32,202 nt of DNA from Sulfuricella sp. (GCA_018336195.1 JAGXQV010000086.1:1-32202), one strand, 5' to 3'. Shown: positions 7,171-18,051, numbered from the stretch's first letter. Notes: generated by a model from the sequence alone, not told the origin. Made by a program: numbers and translations.

Positions 7171-10080
7171 ATGGCAACTCAAAAGCACCACGACAAAATT
7201 CCACCCACCCCGACCGCCCCGCCTAACGGCGAAGCCTTCCCCATTGTCGGCATCGGCGCGTCGGCCGGCGGGCTGGAAGCCTTCGAGCAGTTTTTCCGCC
7301 ACACCCCGGCGGATAGCGGCATGGCTTTCATCGTGGTTTCGCATCTCGATCCGGGTCATGCCAGCATCCTTACCGAGATCCTGCAACGCGCCACGGCCAT
7401 GCCGGTGGTCGAAGCGCAGGACCAGATGGCGGTTGCGCCCGACGCGGTCTACGTCATCCCACCCAACCGCGACATGGCGATTTTCCACGGCAAGCTGCAA
7501 CTGAGCGAACCGGAACAGCCGCGCGGCCAGCGCATGCCCATCGACGCTTTCCTGCGCTCTCTGGCGGCCGACCAAGGCGAGCGGGCGGTCGGCATCATTC
7601 TTTCCGGTACCGGCAGCGACGGCACCTTGGGGCTGCGCGCCATTCTCGGCGGCGGCGGCATCTCGCTGGTGCAGGAGCCAACTACCGCGAAATTCGACGG
7701 TATGCCGAGCAGCGCGATCCAGGCCGGCTATGTCTCCCACGTGCTGCCCGTGGAGAAAATGCCCGAAGCCCTGCTGGCCGGGATGCGCACGCTGGCAATC
7801 CGCCAGGAACAAATCCAGCCGGCGGCGGCCAGCGCCATGAACCGCATCCTGATGCTGCTGCGCGCCAGCACCGGCAACGACTTCTCCCTCTACAAGAAAA
7901 GCACCATCGGCAGGCGCATCGAACGACGCATGGCGCAGCACAACATCGACGACCTGGGCGTCTACGCCCGCTACCTAAAGGAACGCCCGGCGGAAATCCA
8001 CACCCTGTTCAAGGAGCTGTTGATCAACGTCACCAGCTTTTTCCGCGACCCGGAGGCCTTCGTCGTGCTGAAACAGGAAATCCTGCCGCAACTGCTGAAC
8101 GACAAACCCGAGGATTACCTGTTCCGCGTCTGGGTCTGCGGCTGCGCCAGCGGCGAGGAGGCCTACTCCATTGCGATCCTGCTGCGCGAGTACATGGACG
8201 AGACCGGCCGGGAATTCAAGGTGCAGCTCTATGCCACCGACCTCGACGACGACGCCATCGCCGTGGCGCGTGCCGGCGCCTACCCAGCCAACATCGCCCA
8301 GGACGTTACGCCGGAGCGGCTGCGCCGTTTTTTCAACAAGGACGAAGCCGGCTGGCGGGTCAAGAAGGAAATCCGCGAAATGGTGGTCTTCGCCATCCAG
8401 AACGTGGTGAAGGATCCGCCCTTTACCCGCCTGGATCTGCTCAGTTGCCGCAACCTGATGATCTACCTCGAGCCGGAACTGCAAAATCGCCTGCTGCCGG
8501 CTTTCCACTATGCCCTCAAGCCGGGAGGGATGCTGTTCCTCTCACCCTCGGAGAGCACCGGCAACTACCCCGAGCTGTTCGCCGCGCAAAACCGCAAATG
8601 GAAGTTCTATCGCGCCATCCACACCACCACCTCCACCCATGCGGTGATGAGCAGCGGATTGACCTGGGCCGCCGAGAGCAACGCGCGGGCGACCGGTGAG
8701 GTCGCAAAAAAGAGCGCGGGAGCCAACTTGGCCGAACTCACCAAACGGGCACTGCTCCAGACTTACGCGCCCGCTTCGCTGCTCACCGACGCCAAGGGCG
8801 ATATCCTCTACGTGCACGGCGATACCGGTCGTTACCTGCGCCCCGCGCCCGGCCAGCCGACCCTCAATGCCATTGAGATGGCGCGCGACGGGCTGCCGCT
8901 GGAGTTGCGCGCGGCGCTGCGCAATGCCGGCGAACTGGGAGTGTCGACCCTGGAGCAGGAACTGCCGGTCAAGACCAACGGCGGGTTTTCGACCGTAGCC
9001 TTAAGCGTGCGTCCCGTGGCGAGCGAGGGGCTGAACCTGATGCTGGTGAGCTTCCAGGACGTCGCGCACGCCACCCCCAAACCGCGCGCCAAACGCTCCA
9101 GCAGCGCCACGACGGGGCGCATCGAGGAGCTGGAGCGCGAGCTGACGTATACCCGCGAAAGCCTTCAGGCGACCATCGAGGAACAGCAGGCGTCCAACGA
9201 GGAACTCAAGTCGGCCAACGAAGAAATGCAATCCACCAACGAAGAACTGCAATCCACCAACGAGGAACTGGAAACCTCCAAGGAAGAACTGCAATCGGTC
9301 AACGAGGAACTGATTACCGTGAACGCCGAATTGCAGGCCAAGATCGAGCAATTGGCGGGCATGCAGAACGACATGAAGAACCTCCTCGACAATATCAACG
9401 TCGGCACGATCTTTCTCGACCAGGAATTGGTCATCAAGCGCTTCACCCGTGAAGCGGCACGGGTCTATCGCCTGGTCGGCTCGGACGTGGGGCGCCCTCT
9501 GGCCGATATCAAGACCGATCTGGACGGGGATGATCTGATCGCCCGGTCGCGGGTCGTGCTCGACACCCTGGTGCCCTACGAACGCGAATTGTGCGGCGTC
9601 GGCGGCATCTATTACCTGGCGCGCATCCAGCCTTACCGCACCGTGGACAACATGATCGACGGCGTGGTGCTAACCTTTGCCGACATCACCGAGCGCATCG
9701 CCGCCATCGCCGACCGGGAAGCCCGCGAGCTGGCCGAGGCGATCGTCGATGCGGTGCGCGAACCGCTGGTGGTGCTGGATAAAGACCTCAACGTGGTCTC
9801 CGCCAGCCGCTCGTTCTACCAGCGTTTCCAGATCGCGGCGCAAGAAACGCTGGGCCAGCCGCTCTACGCGCTGTGCAATCGCCAGTGGGACGCTCCCGCC
9901 CTGCGCGAACTGCTGGAGAGCATCCTGCCCGACGGCCAGGCCTTCGAGGATTATGCGATCGAGGTGGATTTGCCGGCCACCGGGCGCTGCAAGCTGCTCC
10001 TCAACGCCAGACGCATCGTCGGCAAGGGCGGTGCAACGCAATTGATCCTGCTGGCAATGGACGAGGCGGAGAGCGAGTAG
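7171..10080 (+). CDS. CheB-CheR-PAS fusion protein
   Basis: A 969-residue multidomain protein. Order: CheB methylesterase (about residues 25-215), with catalytic serine in GIGASAGG, histidine in VVSHLDPGH and aspartate in SGTGSDG; CheR N-domain (DFSLYKKSTIGRRIERRM); CheR methyltransferase with the SAM loop GCASGEEAYS; a variable middle; a long coiled coil near residues 650-730 built on repeated N-E-E-L-Q/K units; and C-terminal PAS-type domains. There is no receiver at the CheB end, unlike stand-alone chemotaxis CheB. These fusions usually modify receptors or act in hybrid-kinase signalling rather than classical chemotaxis, and no cheA/W or MCP gene is in view. ATG 7171 is the only usable start after the kinase stop, though its ribosome site is poor. 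It probably works with the adjacent kinase. Confidence 0.9.
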   Translation: MATQKHHDKIPPTPTAPPNGEAFPIVGIGASAGGLEAFEQFFRHTPADSGMAFIVVSHLDPGHASILTEILQRATAMPVVEAQDQMAVAPDAVYVIPPNRDMAIFHGKLQLSEPEQPRGQRMPIDAFLRSLAADQGERAVGIILSGTGSDGTLGLRAILGGGGISLVQEPTTAKFDGMPSSAIQAGYVSHVLPVEKMPEALLAGMRTLAIRQEQIQPAAASAMNRILMLLRASTGNDFSLYKKSTIGRRIERRMAQHNIDDLGVYARYLKERPAEIHTLFKELLINVTSFFRDPEAFVVLKQEILPQLLNDKPEDYLFRVWVCGCASGEEAYSIAILLREYMDETGREFKVQLYATDLDDDAIAVARAGAYPANIAQDVTPERLRRFFNKDEAGWRVKKEIREMVVFAIQNVVKDPPFTRLDLLSCRNLMIYLEPELQNRLLPAFHYALKPGGMLFLSPSESTGNYPELFAAQNRKWKFYRAIHTTTSTHAVMSSGLTWAAESNARATGEVAKKSAGANLAELTKRALLQTYAPASLLTDAKGDILYVHGDTGRYLRPAPGQPTLNAIEMARDGLPLELRAALRNAGELGVSTLEQELPVKTNGGFSTVALSVRPVASEGLNLMLVSFQDVAHATPKPRAKRSSSATTGRIEELERELTYTRESLQATIEEQQASNEELKSANEEMQSTNEELQSTNEELETSKEELQSVNEELITVNAELQAKIEQLAGMQNDMKNLLDNINVGTIFLDQELVIKRFTREAARVYRLVGSDVGRPLADIKTDLDGDDLIARSRVVLDTLVPYERELCGVGGIYYLARIQPYRTVDNMIDGVVLTFADITERIAAIADREARELAEAIVDAVREPLVVLDKDLNVVSASRSFYQRFQIAAQETLGQPLYALCNRQWDAPALRELLESILPDGQAFEDYAIEVDLPATGRCKLLLNARRIVGKGGATQLILLAMDEAESE

Positions 10081-10278
10081 GACAGGGAAATCGCACTCTC
10101 TGGTTCCCGCTTTGGAAAAGGGGGAGGTGGACGGCGGGAGGTTGAAATGGATCATCCTTCCACATAGTGCGATTACCCTGCGGGGTTAACCGCCCGGAAT
10201 CACCGGATTAGCGTCCAATTGCGCGGAGAGGCGCATGGATAGGCGATCCAGATAATTTGAACGGGATTTTCCGGTCGG

Positions 10279-10304
10279 GGGAGGGGAGAGCGCCCTCCCC
10301 TCCC
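10279..10304. terminator. Hairpin between convergent genes
   Basis: A 10-bp perfect stem, GGGAGGGGAG (10279-10288) and CTCCCCTCCC (10295-10304), with a 6-base loop. It lies just past the stop of the minus-strand decarboxylase (10312) and downstream of the plus-strand CheB/CheR gene, so it could stop both transcripts. No T-run follows on either strand, which lowers confidence. The rest of 10081-10311 shows no gene. Confidence 0.45.
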
Positions 10305-10311
10305 GCCGTTG

Positions 10312-12567
10312 CTACGGCTGAACCACGCAGTCCACGTAATAGCGCTTGTGCCCGTTCACCCCCTCGCGCACCAAACCATGGATATCGGTCTCGAAGCCGG
10401 GGAATTTCTCGTTGAATTCGCGGGCGAACTGCAGGTAGCGGACGATGGTTTTGTTAAAACGCTCGCCGGGGATCAGCAGAGGAATGCCGGGCGGGTAAGG
10501 CGTCAACAGCACGGCGGTGATGCGGTCGGCGAGGTCGTCGATTTCCACCCGCTCGATCTCGCGGTGCGCCATTTTGGCGAAAGCATCCGCCGGGCGCATC
10601 GCCGGCACCATGTCGGACAGATACATTTCGGTGGTGAGGCGCGCCACGTCGTTGGCACGATAAACCTCGTGGATCTGCCCGCACAGGTCGCGCAGGCCGA
10701 TGCGCTCGTAACGCGGGTGCTTGGCGACGAATTCCGGCAGGACGCGCCACAGCGGCTGGTTCTTGTCGAAATCGTCCTTGAATTGCTGGAGTTCCGTGAC
10801 CATGGTGTTCCAGCGGCCCTTGGTGATGCCGATGGTGAACATGATGAAGAACGAGTAAAGGCCGGTTTTCTCCACGATCACGCCGTGTTCGGCGAGGTAC
10901 TTGGTGAGGATCGCGGCGGGAATGCCCCACTCGGCGAAATCGCCGTCCACGTCCAGCCCCGGCGTAATGACGGTGGCCTTGATCGGATCCAGCATGTTGA
11001 AGCCCTTGGCGGGCTTGCCGAAGCCGTGCCAGCGCTCCTTGGCGCGCAGCACCCAGTCGTTGCGGTCGCCGACCCCTTCCTCGGCCAGTTCGTCCGGCCC
11101 CCATACCTTGAACCACCAGTCGGCCCCCCATTCCTCGTCCACCTTGCGCATGGCGCGGCGAAAATCCAGGGCTTCGCAAATCGATTCTTCCACCAGGGCG
11201 GTACCGCCGGGTTCCTCCATCATCGCCGCCGCCACGTCGCACGAGGCGATAATGGCGTACTGCGGGCTGGTCGAGGTGTGCATCAGGAACGCCTCGTTGA
11301 ACACGTCGCGGTCGAGCTGGCGCGCTTCGGAGTTCTGCACCAGGATCTGCGAGGCTTGGCTCAAACCGGCCAGCAGCTTGTGGGTGGACTGGGTGGAAAA
11401 CACCATCGATTCCTTGCAGCGCGGGCGGTCCTTGCCGATGGCGTGCATACCCTCGTAAAACTTGTGGAAGGTGGCGTGGGGCAGCCAGGCTTCGTCGAAA
11501 TGCAGGGTATCGATCTTGCCGTCGAGCATTTCCTTGATCGCTTCGACGTTATAAATGATGCCGTCGTAGGTACTCTGGGTGATGGTCAGCACGCGCGGCT
11601 TGGCATCGGGGTTTTTCTCCAGCACTTCGCGGGCGAAGGGATTGGCCTTGATTTTTTTCTTGATGTTCTCCCACTCGAATTCGCTCTTGGGGATCGGCCC
11701 GATGATCCCGAAATTGTTGCGGGTCGGCATCAGGAACACCGGAATCGCACCGGTCATCATGATGGCGTGGAGGATCGACTTGTGGCAGTTGCGGTCCACC
11801 ACCACGATGTCGCCAGGGGCCACGGTGGAGTGCCAAACGATCTTGTTGGAAGTGGAAGTGCCGTTGGTGACGAAAAACAGGTGATCGACACTGAAAATCC
11901 GCGCCGCGTTGCGCTCCGAGGCGGCCACCGGGCCGGTGTGGTCGAGCAGTTGGCCGAGTTCCTCGACCGCGTTGCACACGTCGGCGCGCAGCATGTTTTC
12001 GCCGAAGAACTGGTGGAACATCTGCCCCACCGGGCTTTTCAGGAACGCCACCCCGCCCGAGTGGCCGGGGCAGTGCCAGGAATAGGAGCCGTCGGCGGCA
12101 TAGTGGAGGAGCGCGCGGAAGAACGGCGGCGCCAGCGAATCCAGGTAAGTGCGCGCTTCGCGCATCACGTTGCGGGCGATGAACTCCGGGGTATCCTCGA
12201 ACATGTGAATGAAGCCGTGCAACTCTTTCAGCACGTCGTTGGGAATATGCCGCGAGGTACGCGTCTCGCCGTACAGGAAAATCGGGATGTCGGCGTTGCG
12301 TATGCGGATTTCCTTGACGAAGGCACGCAGTTCCGCGATGGTTTCTTCGCCTTCGTTGACCAGTTCCTCATCGTCGATCGACAGGATGAACGCCGAAGCG
12401 CGGCTCTGCTGTTGGGCGAAGGAACTCAGGTCGCCGTAGCTGGTTACGCCCAGCACTTCCACTCCCTCCTTCTCCAGGGCTTCCGCCAGGGCGCGGATGC
12501 CCAGGCCGGAGGTATTCTCGGAACGGAAGTCTTCGTCGATGATGACGACGGGAAAACGGAAACGCAT
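10312..12567 (-). CDS. Orn/Lys/Arg decarboxylase, PLP-dependent
   Basis: A 751-residue fold-type I basic amino-acid decarboxylase. Order: an N-terminal receiver-like 'wing' domain (about residues 1-130); the large PLP domain with the lysine motif TQSTHKLLAGLSQ (Schiff-base lysine about residue 397), the HFDEAW segment with the PLP-contacting aspartate, and a Ser/Thr-rich GTSTSNKIV loop; and a C-terminal domain ending near the stop. Length is close to biodegradative arginine decarboxylase (about 755) and longer than CadA or SpeF (711-732), but I cannot fix the substrate by eye. It makes agmatine, cadaverine or putrescine and consumes protons, so it may serve acid tolerance or polyamine supply, useful in an acid-producing sulfur oxidiser. 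ATG 12567 follows GGAGAATTTG; a TTG sits one codon upstream. No antiporter gene is adjacent. Confidence 0.9.
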   Translation of the reverse strand: MRFRFPVVIIDEDFRSENTSGLGIRALAEALEKEGVEVLGVTSYGDLSSFAQQQSRASAFILSIDDEELVNEGEETIAELRAFVKEIRIRNADIPIFLYGETRTSRHIPNDVLKELHGFIHMFEDTPEFIARNVMREARTYLDSLAPPFFRALLHYAADGSYSWHCPGHSGGVAFLKSPVGQMFHQFFGENMLRADVCNAVEELGQLLDHTGPVAASERNAARIFSVDHLFFVTNGTSTSNKIVWHSTVAPGDIVVVDRNCHKSILHAIMMTGAIPVFLMPTRNNFGIIGPIPKSEFEWENIKKKIKANPFAREVLEKNPDAKPRVLTITQSTYDGIIYNVEAIKEMLDGKIDTLHFDEAWLPHATFHKFYEGMHAIGKDRPRCKESMVFSTQSTHKLLAGLSQASQILVQNSEARQLDRDVFNEAFLMHTSTSPQYAIIASCDVAAAMMEEPGGTALVEESICEALDFRRAMRKVDEEWGADWWFKVWGPDELAEEGVGDRNDWVLRAKERWHGFGKPAKGFNMLDPIKATVITPGLDVDGDFAEWGIPAAILTKYLAEHGVIVEKTGLYSFFIMFTIGITKGRWNTMVTELQQFKDDFDKNQPLWRVLPEFVAKHPRYERIGLRDLCGQIHEVYRANDVARLTTEMYLSDMVPAMRPADAFAKMAHREIERVEIDDLADRITAVLLTPYPPGIPLLIPGERFNKTIVRYLQFAREFNEKFPGFETDIHGLVREGVNGHKRYYVDCVVQP

Positions 12568-12585
12568 CAAATTCTCCAGTTGAGT

Positions 12586-12635
12586 GGAGCGGCCTTGGCC
12601 GCGATTTGCCGGGAATTCGCGGCCAAGGCCGCTCC
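12586..12635. repeat. REP-like inverted pair, copies 2 and 3
   Basis: Two 19-base arms, GGAGCGGCCTTGGCCGCGA (12586-12604) and its exact reverse complement (12617-12635), flank a 12-base spacer. Each arm is itself a small hairpin. It fills the gap between dcd and the decarboxylase gene and matches the element at 3999-4017 except for two paired, compensatory stem changes. Confidence 0.8.
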
Positions 12636-12645
12636 TACGCCAGTC

Positions 12646-13212
12646 CTAAATCTTCGGCAGGGTTACGCCGTGTTGCCCTTGGTACTTGCCGCCGCGATCC
12701 TTGTAGGAGGTTTCGCAGACCTCGTCGGACTCGAAGAACAGCACTTGCGCCACGCCTTCATTGGCGTAGATCTTGGCGGGCAGCGGGGTCGTGTTGGAAA
12801 ACTCCAGGGTCACGTAGCCTTCCCATTCCGGCTCGAAGGGGGTGACGTTGACGATGATGCCGCAACGCGCATAGGTGGACTTGCCCAGGCAGATGGTCAG
12901 GACGTTGCGCGGGATACGGAAATATTCGACGGTGCGCGCCAGGGCGAAGGAATTGGGCGGGATAATGCAGATATCGCCCTTCACATCGACAAATGAATTC
13001 GGGTCGAAATTCTTGGGGTCGACGATGGTGCTGTTGATGTTGGTGAACAGCTTGAATTCGTCGGAACAGCGGATATCGTAGCCGTAGCTCGACGTACCGT
13101 AGGAGACGATGCGTTTGCCGTCGGATTCCTTGACCTGGCCTGGCTCGAAAGGCTCGATCATGCCATGCTGCTCCGCCATGCGGCGGATCCATTTGTCGGA
13201 TTTGATGGACAT
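12646..13212 (-). CDS. dcd: dCTP deaminase
   Basis: A 188-residue protein of normal Dcd length. It deaminates dCTP to dUTP, the main route towards dTTP in many proteobacteria. Visible signatures: the N-terminal [27 protein letters not shown]; the nucleotide-binding [34 protein letters not shown], which carries the catalytic glutamate region (EGYVTLE); and the C-terminal [14 protein letters not shown] that closes over the triphosphate. ATG 13212 opens the conserved N-terminus. The enzyme is a cytosolic homotrimer. It lies downstream of mrp, separated by a 100-bp palindromic repeat, as the two genes are often neighbours in Betaproteobacteria. Confidence 0.97.
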   Translation of the reverse strand: MSIKSDKWIRRMAEQHGMIEPFEPGQVKESDGKRIVSYGTSSYGYDIRCSDEFKLFTNINSTIVDPKNFDPNSFVDVKGDICIIPPNSFALARTVEYFRIPRNVLTICLGKSTYARCGIIVNVTPFEPEWEGYVTLEFSNTTPLPAKIYANEGVAQVLFFESDEVCETSYKDRGGKYQGQHGVTLPKI

Positions 13213-13221
13213 TATTTTCTC

Positions 13222-13321
13222 GGTAATGGGTGATGGGTAGCGAGTGATGGGTAATGGGTGATGGGAGAGACGGTTTTACCCATCACTCATTCCTCATCCC
13301 CCATCTATCACCCATTCCCCA

Positions 13322-13325
<4 letters not shown>
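13222..13325. repeat. Heptamer-based inverted repeat, copy 1
   Basis: The left part (13222-13265) is built from repeated TGATGGG and TAATGGG units; the right part (13279-13325) is the complementary array of CCCATCA/CCCATTA-type units. Together they form a long imperfect hairpin filling the mrp-dcd gap. The stop codon of mrp (13322-13324) lies inside the last unit. A shorter relative is at 23315-23373. Confidence 0.75.
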
Positions 13326-14410
<1,085 letters not shown>

Positions 14411-14522
14411 GCTGACTCCTAATGGGAAACCTGTTGCGCGCAAAGGCGAAAGTTTAAACAATTATCGGGGTTGCTACCAGTTGAAAAAGGCTGGTTTGGG
14501 TACGGCTACGGGGATAGTTTGC

Positions 14523-14528
14523 TACAAT
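14523..14528 (+). promoter_or_regulatory. Candidate -10 box for metG
   Basis: TACAAT, preceded by TTTGC, would start transcription about 25 bases ahead of the metG ATG. No convincing -35 hexamer is present at the right distance, so this is a weak call. Confidence 0.35.
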
Positions 14529-14559
14529 TCTCCCTTTTCTCTATTCCCTACTTATCGCC

Positions 14560-16722
14560 ATGACGCGCAAAATCCTCGTCACCTCGGCGCTGCCCTATGC
14601 CAACGGCAGCATTCACCTCGGCCACCTGGTGGAATATATCCAGACCGATATCTGGGTACGCTTTCAGAAAATGCAAGGCCATCGCTGCCACTATGTGTGC
14701 GCCGACGACACCCATGGCACGCCCATCATGCTGCGCGCCCAAAAAGAGGGCATCACGCCGGAAGAGCTTATCGCCAAGGTGTGGCACGAGCATTACAGCG
14801 ATTTCCAGGGTTTCCACATCGGTTTCGACAACTATTATTCGACCAACACCCCGGAAACCCGTCACTACGCCGACGACATCTACCTCAAGCTGAAGGAGCA
14901 AGGGTTGATCGAGGTGCGCGCCATCGAGCAGTTCTACGACCCGGTCAAGGAAATGTTCCTGCCCGACCGCTTCATCAAGGGCGAGTGCCCCAAGTGCCAT
15001 GCCAAGGATCAATACGGCGATTCCTGCGAAGCCTGCGGCGCGGCCTATCAGCCGACGGATTTGATCGAGCCGTTTTCGGCGGTTTCCGGCGCCACGCCGG
15101 TAAAAAAACAGTCCGACCATTACTTCTTCAAGCTTTCCGACGAGAAGTGCCGGAACTTCCTCAAGGAATGGATCAAGCCGCCCCACGTCCAGGCCGAGGC
15201 CGCCAACAAGCTCAACGAGTGGCTGGAATCCGGCCTCTCCGACTGGGACATCTCACGCGACGCGCCCTATTTCGGCTTCGAAATTCCCGACGCGCCGGGC
15301 AAGTTCTACTATGTGTGGCTGGATGCGCCAATCGGCTACATGGGCAGCTTCAAGAACCTGTGCGACAAGCAGGGGCTGAATTTCGACGAATACTGGGGCA
15401 AGGATTCGACCGCCGAGGTCTACCACTTCATCGGCAAGGACATCCTGTATTTTCACGCGCTGTTCTGGCCCGCCGAACTCGAGTACGCCGACTACCGCAC
15501 CCCGAGCGGGGTGTTCGCTCACGGCTTCCTCACCGTCAACGGACAGAAAATGTCCAAGTCGCGCGGCACCTTCATCACCGCCTCCAGCTACTTGAAACAC
15601 CTCAACCCCGAACACCTGCGCTATTACTTCGCTGCCAAACTGGGCGCCACCATCGAAGATATCGACTTGAGCCTGGAGGATTTCACGGCCCGGGTGAATA
15701 GCGACCTGGTGGGCAAATTCGTGAATATCGCCAGCCGTTGCGCCGGGTTCCTGAGCAAGTCCTTCGACGGCAAGGTCGGCCCGATGGAATCGGCTTACGT
15801 GGAACGCATCACACCGATTCTGAAAGTTGGTTCAGCCGAAGATTTGGGCAACAACCTGGCGATGGGCGGCCTCAATTCGACGTTCCGTGAAGCCGGCAAG
15901 GAAATTGCCGCCTTGTACGAGGCGCGCGAATACGGCAAAGCCTTGCGCAAGATTATGGAACTGGCCGATCTGGCCAACCAGTTCATCGACGAGCAGAAGC
16001 CCTGGGTACTCGCCAAGGATCCCGCCCAGCAAAACCGTCTTCACATGGTTTGCTCGACCGGCCTGGAGATGTTCCGCCTCCTGACCCTGTACCTTAAACC
16101 GGTGCTGCCTGAAGTCGCAAAATCGGTGGAAACATTCCTGAATGTGCCCGAACTGAAATGGGCGGACATTCACGCCGCCTTGCCGGAAGGCCATCGCATC
16201 AACGCCTACCAGCATCTTATGACCCGTATCGACTCCAAACAGGTGGAAGCCATGACCGAAGCCAACAAGGAAAGCTTGGCCCCGCAGCCGGAACAGCAAT
16301 CTCAGGCTCGCCACGCCGAACATCAGCAACACCAAGCCGCCAAACAGCCCCCTCCCGGAGCGGGAGAGGAGGCGAAGGTGGGTGCTATCGCGCCGCTTTG
16401 CACGATCGACGATTTTGCCAAGATCGACCTACGCATCGCCCGCATCGCCAATGCCGAGCATGTCGAGGGCGCGGAAAAGCTCCTCAAGCTCACCCTGGAT
16501 ATCGGCGAGGCACAGCCGCGCACGGTATTCGCCGGGATCAAGTCGGCCTACGACCCGGCACTGCTCAAGGGACGGATGACGGTGATGGTGGCGAATCTGG
16601 CGCCACGCAAGATGAAATTCGGGATGTCGGAAGGGATGGTGCTGGCGGCTTCCGGCGAAGCGCCGGGGCTGTTCATTCTCAGCCCGGACGACGGTGCCCA
16701 GCCGGGGATGCGAGTCAAGTAA
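14560..16722 (+). CDS. metG: Methionyl-tRNA synthetase
   Basis: A 720-residue class I synthetase that charges tRNA-Met with methionine. The HIGH box appears as HLGH near residue 20, the zinc knuckle as CPKCHAK...CEACG near residues 145-162, and KMSKS as [10 protein letters not shown] near residue 329. After the anticodon-binding helices (to about residue 560) comes a Gln/His/Ala-rich low-complexity linker (about 570-605), and then the C-terminal EMAP/tRNA-binding dimerisation domain ([12 protein letters not shown] to the end). This is the long, dimeric form, full length. There is no clear ribosome site; the leader is short and pyrimidine-rich. It is divergent from mrp and convergent with ppk2. 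Confidence 0.98.
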   Translation: MTRKILVTSALPYANGSIHLGHLVEYIQTDIWVRFQKMQGHRCHYVCADDTHGTPIMLRAQKEGITPEELIAKVWHEHYSDFQGFHIGFDNYYSTNTPETRHYADDIYLKLKEQGLIEVRAIEQFYDPVKEMFLPDRFIKGECPKCHAKDQYGDSCEACGAAYQPTDLIEPFSAVSGATPVKKQSDHYFFKLSDEKCRNFLKEWIKPPHVQAEAANKLNEWLESGLSDWDISRDAPYFGFEIPDAPGKFYYVWLDAPIGYMGSFKNLCDKQGLNFDEYWGKDSTAEVYHFIGKDILYFHALFWPAELEYADYRTPSGVFAHGFLTVNGQKMSKSRGTFITASSYLKHLNPEHLRYYFAAKLGATIEDIDLSLEDFTARVNSDLVGKFVNIASRCAGFLSKSFDGKVGPMESAYVERITPILKVGSAEDLGNNLAMGGLNSTFREAGKEIAALYEAREYGKALRKIMELADLANQFIDEQKPWVLAKDPAQQNRLHMVCSTGLEMFRLLTLYLKPVLPEVAKSVETFLNVPELKWADIHAALPEGHRINAYQHLMTRIDSKQVEAMTEANKESLAPQPEQQSQARHAEHQQHQAAKQPPPGAGEEAKVGAIAPLCTIDDFAKIDLRIARIANAEHVEGAEKLLKLTLDIGEAQPRTVFAGIKSAYDPALLKGRMTVMVANLAPRKMKFGMSEGMVLAASGEAPGLFILSPDDGAQPGMRVK

Positions 16723-16731
16723 CGCAACAAC

Positions 16732-16764
16732 CTGCCGGCGCCACTGCGCCAGCGGCACCGGCAG
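16732..16764. terminator. Hairpin between metG and ppk2
   Basis: CTGCCGGCGCC (16732-16742) pairs with GGCACCGGCAG (16754-16764), one mismatch in eleven, across an 11-base loop. It lies in the 50-bp gap between the convergent stops, so it may act on both transcripts. No T-run is obvious. Confidence 0.45.
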
Positions 16765-16772
16765 CGTCCATC

Positions 16773-17951
16773 TTAAAGTATCGGCGTATTCACGTTCTCG
16801 CCGCGCTCGTACACGATGTTGGCGCGGCCCACCAGCAGCGGGTCGAGCAAGCCAACCTGTTCGAGATCCTTGTTGGCGTAGGGCAGCTTGTGCAGCACGT
16901 AGCGCAGGCCGTTGAGGCGCGCGCGCTTCTTGCAGTCCGACTTGATGACCGTCCACGGCGCGTCGGCGGTGTCGGTGTAAAAAAACATCGCTTCCTTGGC
17001 CTGGGTGTATTCGTCCCATTTATTCAGCGATGCCAAGTCGATCGGGCTGAGTTTCCAATGCTTGAGCGGATGGACTTCGCGTTCCTTGAATCGCCGCCGC
17101 TGTTCTTCCTGGCTCACCGAAAACCAGAATTTAATCAGGTGCACCCCGCTACGCACCAGGTTGCGCTCGAATTCCGGTGCCTGGCGCATGAATTCGAGAT
17201 ATTCGTCCTGCTGGCAAAACCCCATCACTCGCTCGACGCCGGCGCGGTTGTACCAGGAGCGGTCGAACAGCACGATTTCTCCAGCAGTCGGCAGATGCTG
17301 GATATAGCGCTGAAAATACCACTGGCCGCGCTCCTGCTCGGTAGGCTTTTCGAGTGCCACCACGTGGGCGCCACGCGGGTTGAGATGCTCCATGAAACGC
17401 TTGATGGTGCCGCCCTTGCCCGCCGCGTCGCGGCCCTCGAAGAGAATCACCACTTTCTGGCCGGTTTCCTTGACCCACGCCTGCAATTTCAGCAATTCCA
17501 CCTGCAGCCGGTATTTCTGGCGTTCGTAGTTCTTGCGCGACATCAGGTTTTTGTAGGGATAACCACCGTCGCGCCAGTCCTCGACCAACACATCGTCGGG
17601 ACTGACCGGCAATTTGGCCGGTACCGGCTGATGCTGGCGCAGTAGGGCGTTGCGCAAGACCAGGGCATCCTCGGGGGAAGCGCCGGCCATGATGGCTTGC
17701 AAGGTCTTGGCCAATGCCGCGGTATCGCCGGGCGGCTGCGCGGCCAAAATGTCCTTTACCGCGACGATCTTGGATTCCTGGGCCGCAGCGATGGCCTCGT
17801 CCACGGCAAACGTCTCGATGGCCTGCTGACTTGCCGCTGGCGCGATGTCGCCTTCGGCAACGGCGCGGGTTCGGGATGCGGACTTGCGGGGCGAGGATGC
17901 TGGGGAAGATTTGACTTTCTGTTCGGTACCCTTGCGTTGCTTCGTAACCAA
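16773..17951 (-). CDS. ppk2: Polyphosphate kinase 2 family protein
   Basis: A PPK2-type P-loop kinase that uses polyphosphate to phosphorylate nucleotides, or the reverse. The core from about residue 120 to the end shows Walker A GRDAAGKGGTIKRF, EQERGQWYFQRYIQHLP, the Walker B/lid segment FDRSWYNRAGVERVMGFC and EFERNLVRSGVHLIKFW, and corresponds to a single PPK2 domain. An unusual N-terminal extension of about 120 residues starts lysine/serine-rich and continues alanine-rich and helical; I cannot assign it. I chose TTG 17951 because AAGGAG lies six bases upstream; an in-frame ATG at 17996 lacks a ribosome site and would add 15 residues. Nucleotide preference (ADP, GDP or AMP) is not readable here. 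Confidence 0.9.
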   Translation of the reverse strand: MVTKQRKGTEQKVKSSPASSPRKSASRTRAVAEGDIAPAASQQAIETFAVDEAIAAAQESKIVAVKDILAAQPPGDTAALAKTLQAIMAGASPEDALVLRNALLRQHQPVPAKLPVSPDDVLVEDWRDGGYPYKNLMSRKNYERQKYRLQVELLKLQAWVKETGQKVVILFEGRDAAGKGGTIKRFMEHLNPRGAHVVALEKPTEQERGQWYFQRYIQHLPTAGEIVLFDRSWYNRAGVERVMGFCQQDEYLEFMRQAPEFERNLVRSGVHLIKFWFSVSQEEQRRRFKEREVHPLKHWKLSPIDLASLNKWDEYTQAKEAMFFYTDTADAPWTVIKSDCKKRARLNGLRYVLHKLPYANKDLEQVGLLDPLLVGRANIVYERGENVNTPIL

Positions 17952-18051
17952 AACAATCTCCTTTTCAAGACGGGAAAACGCGCCATGCAACGGCATGTCG
18001 ACGAGAATAGCAAAACTTCAGCGCCTCAACTATCCGGCAACCCGATTCTTT

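Noticed and set aside
10309..12996. An 895-codon open frame on the plus strand across the decarboxylase and dcd
   Set aside because: Antisense to two genes with clear family signatures and compositionally unnatural.
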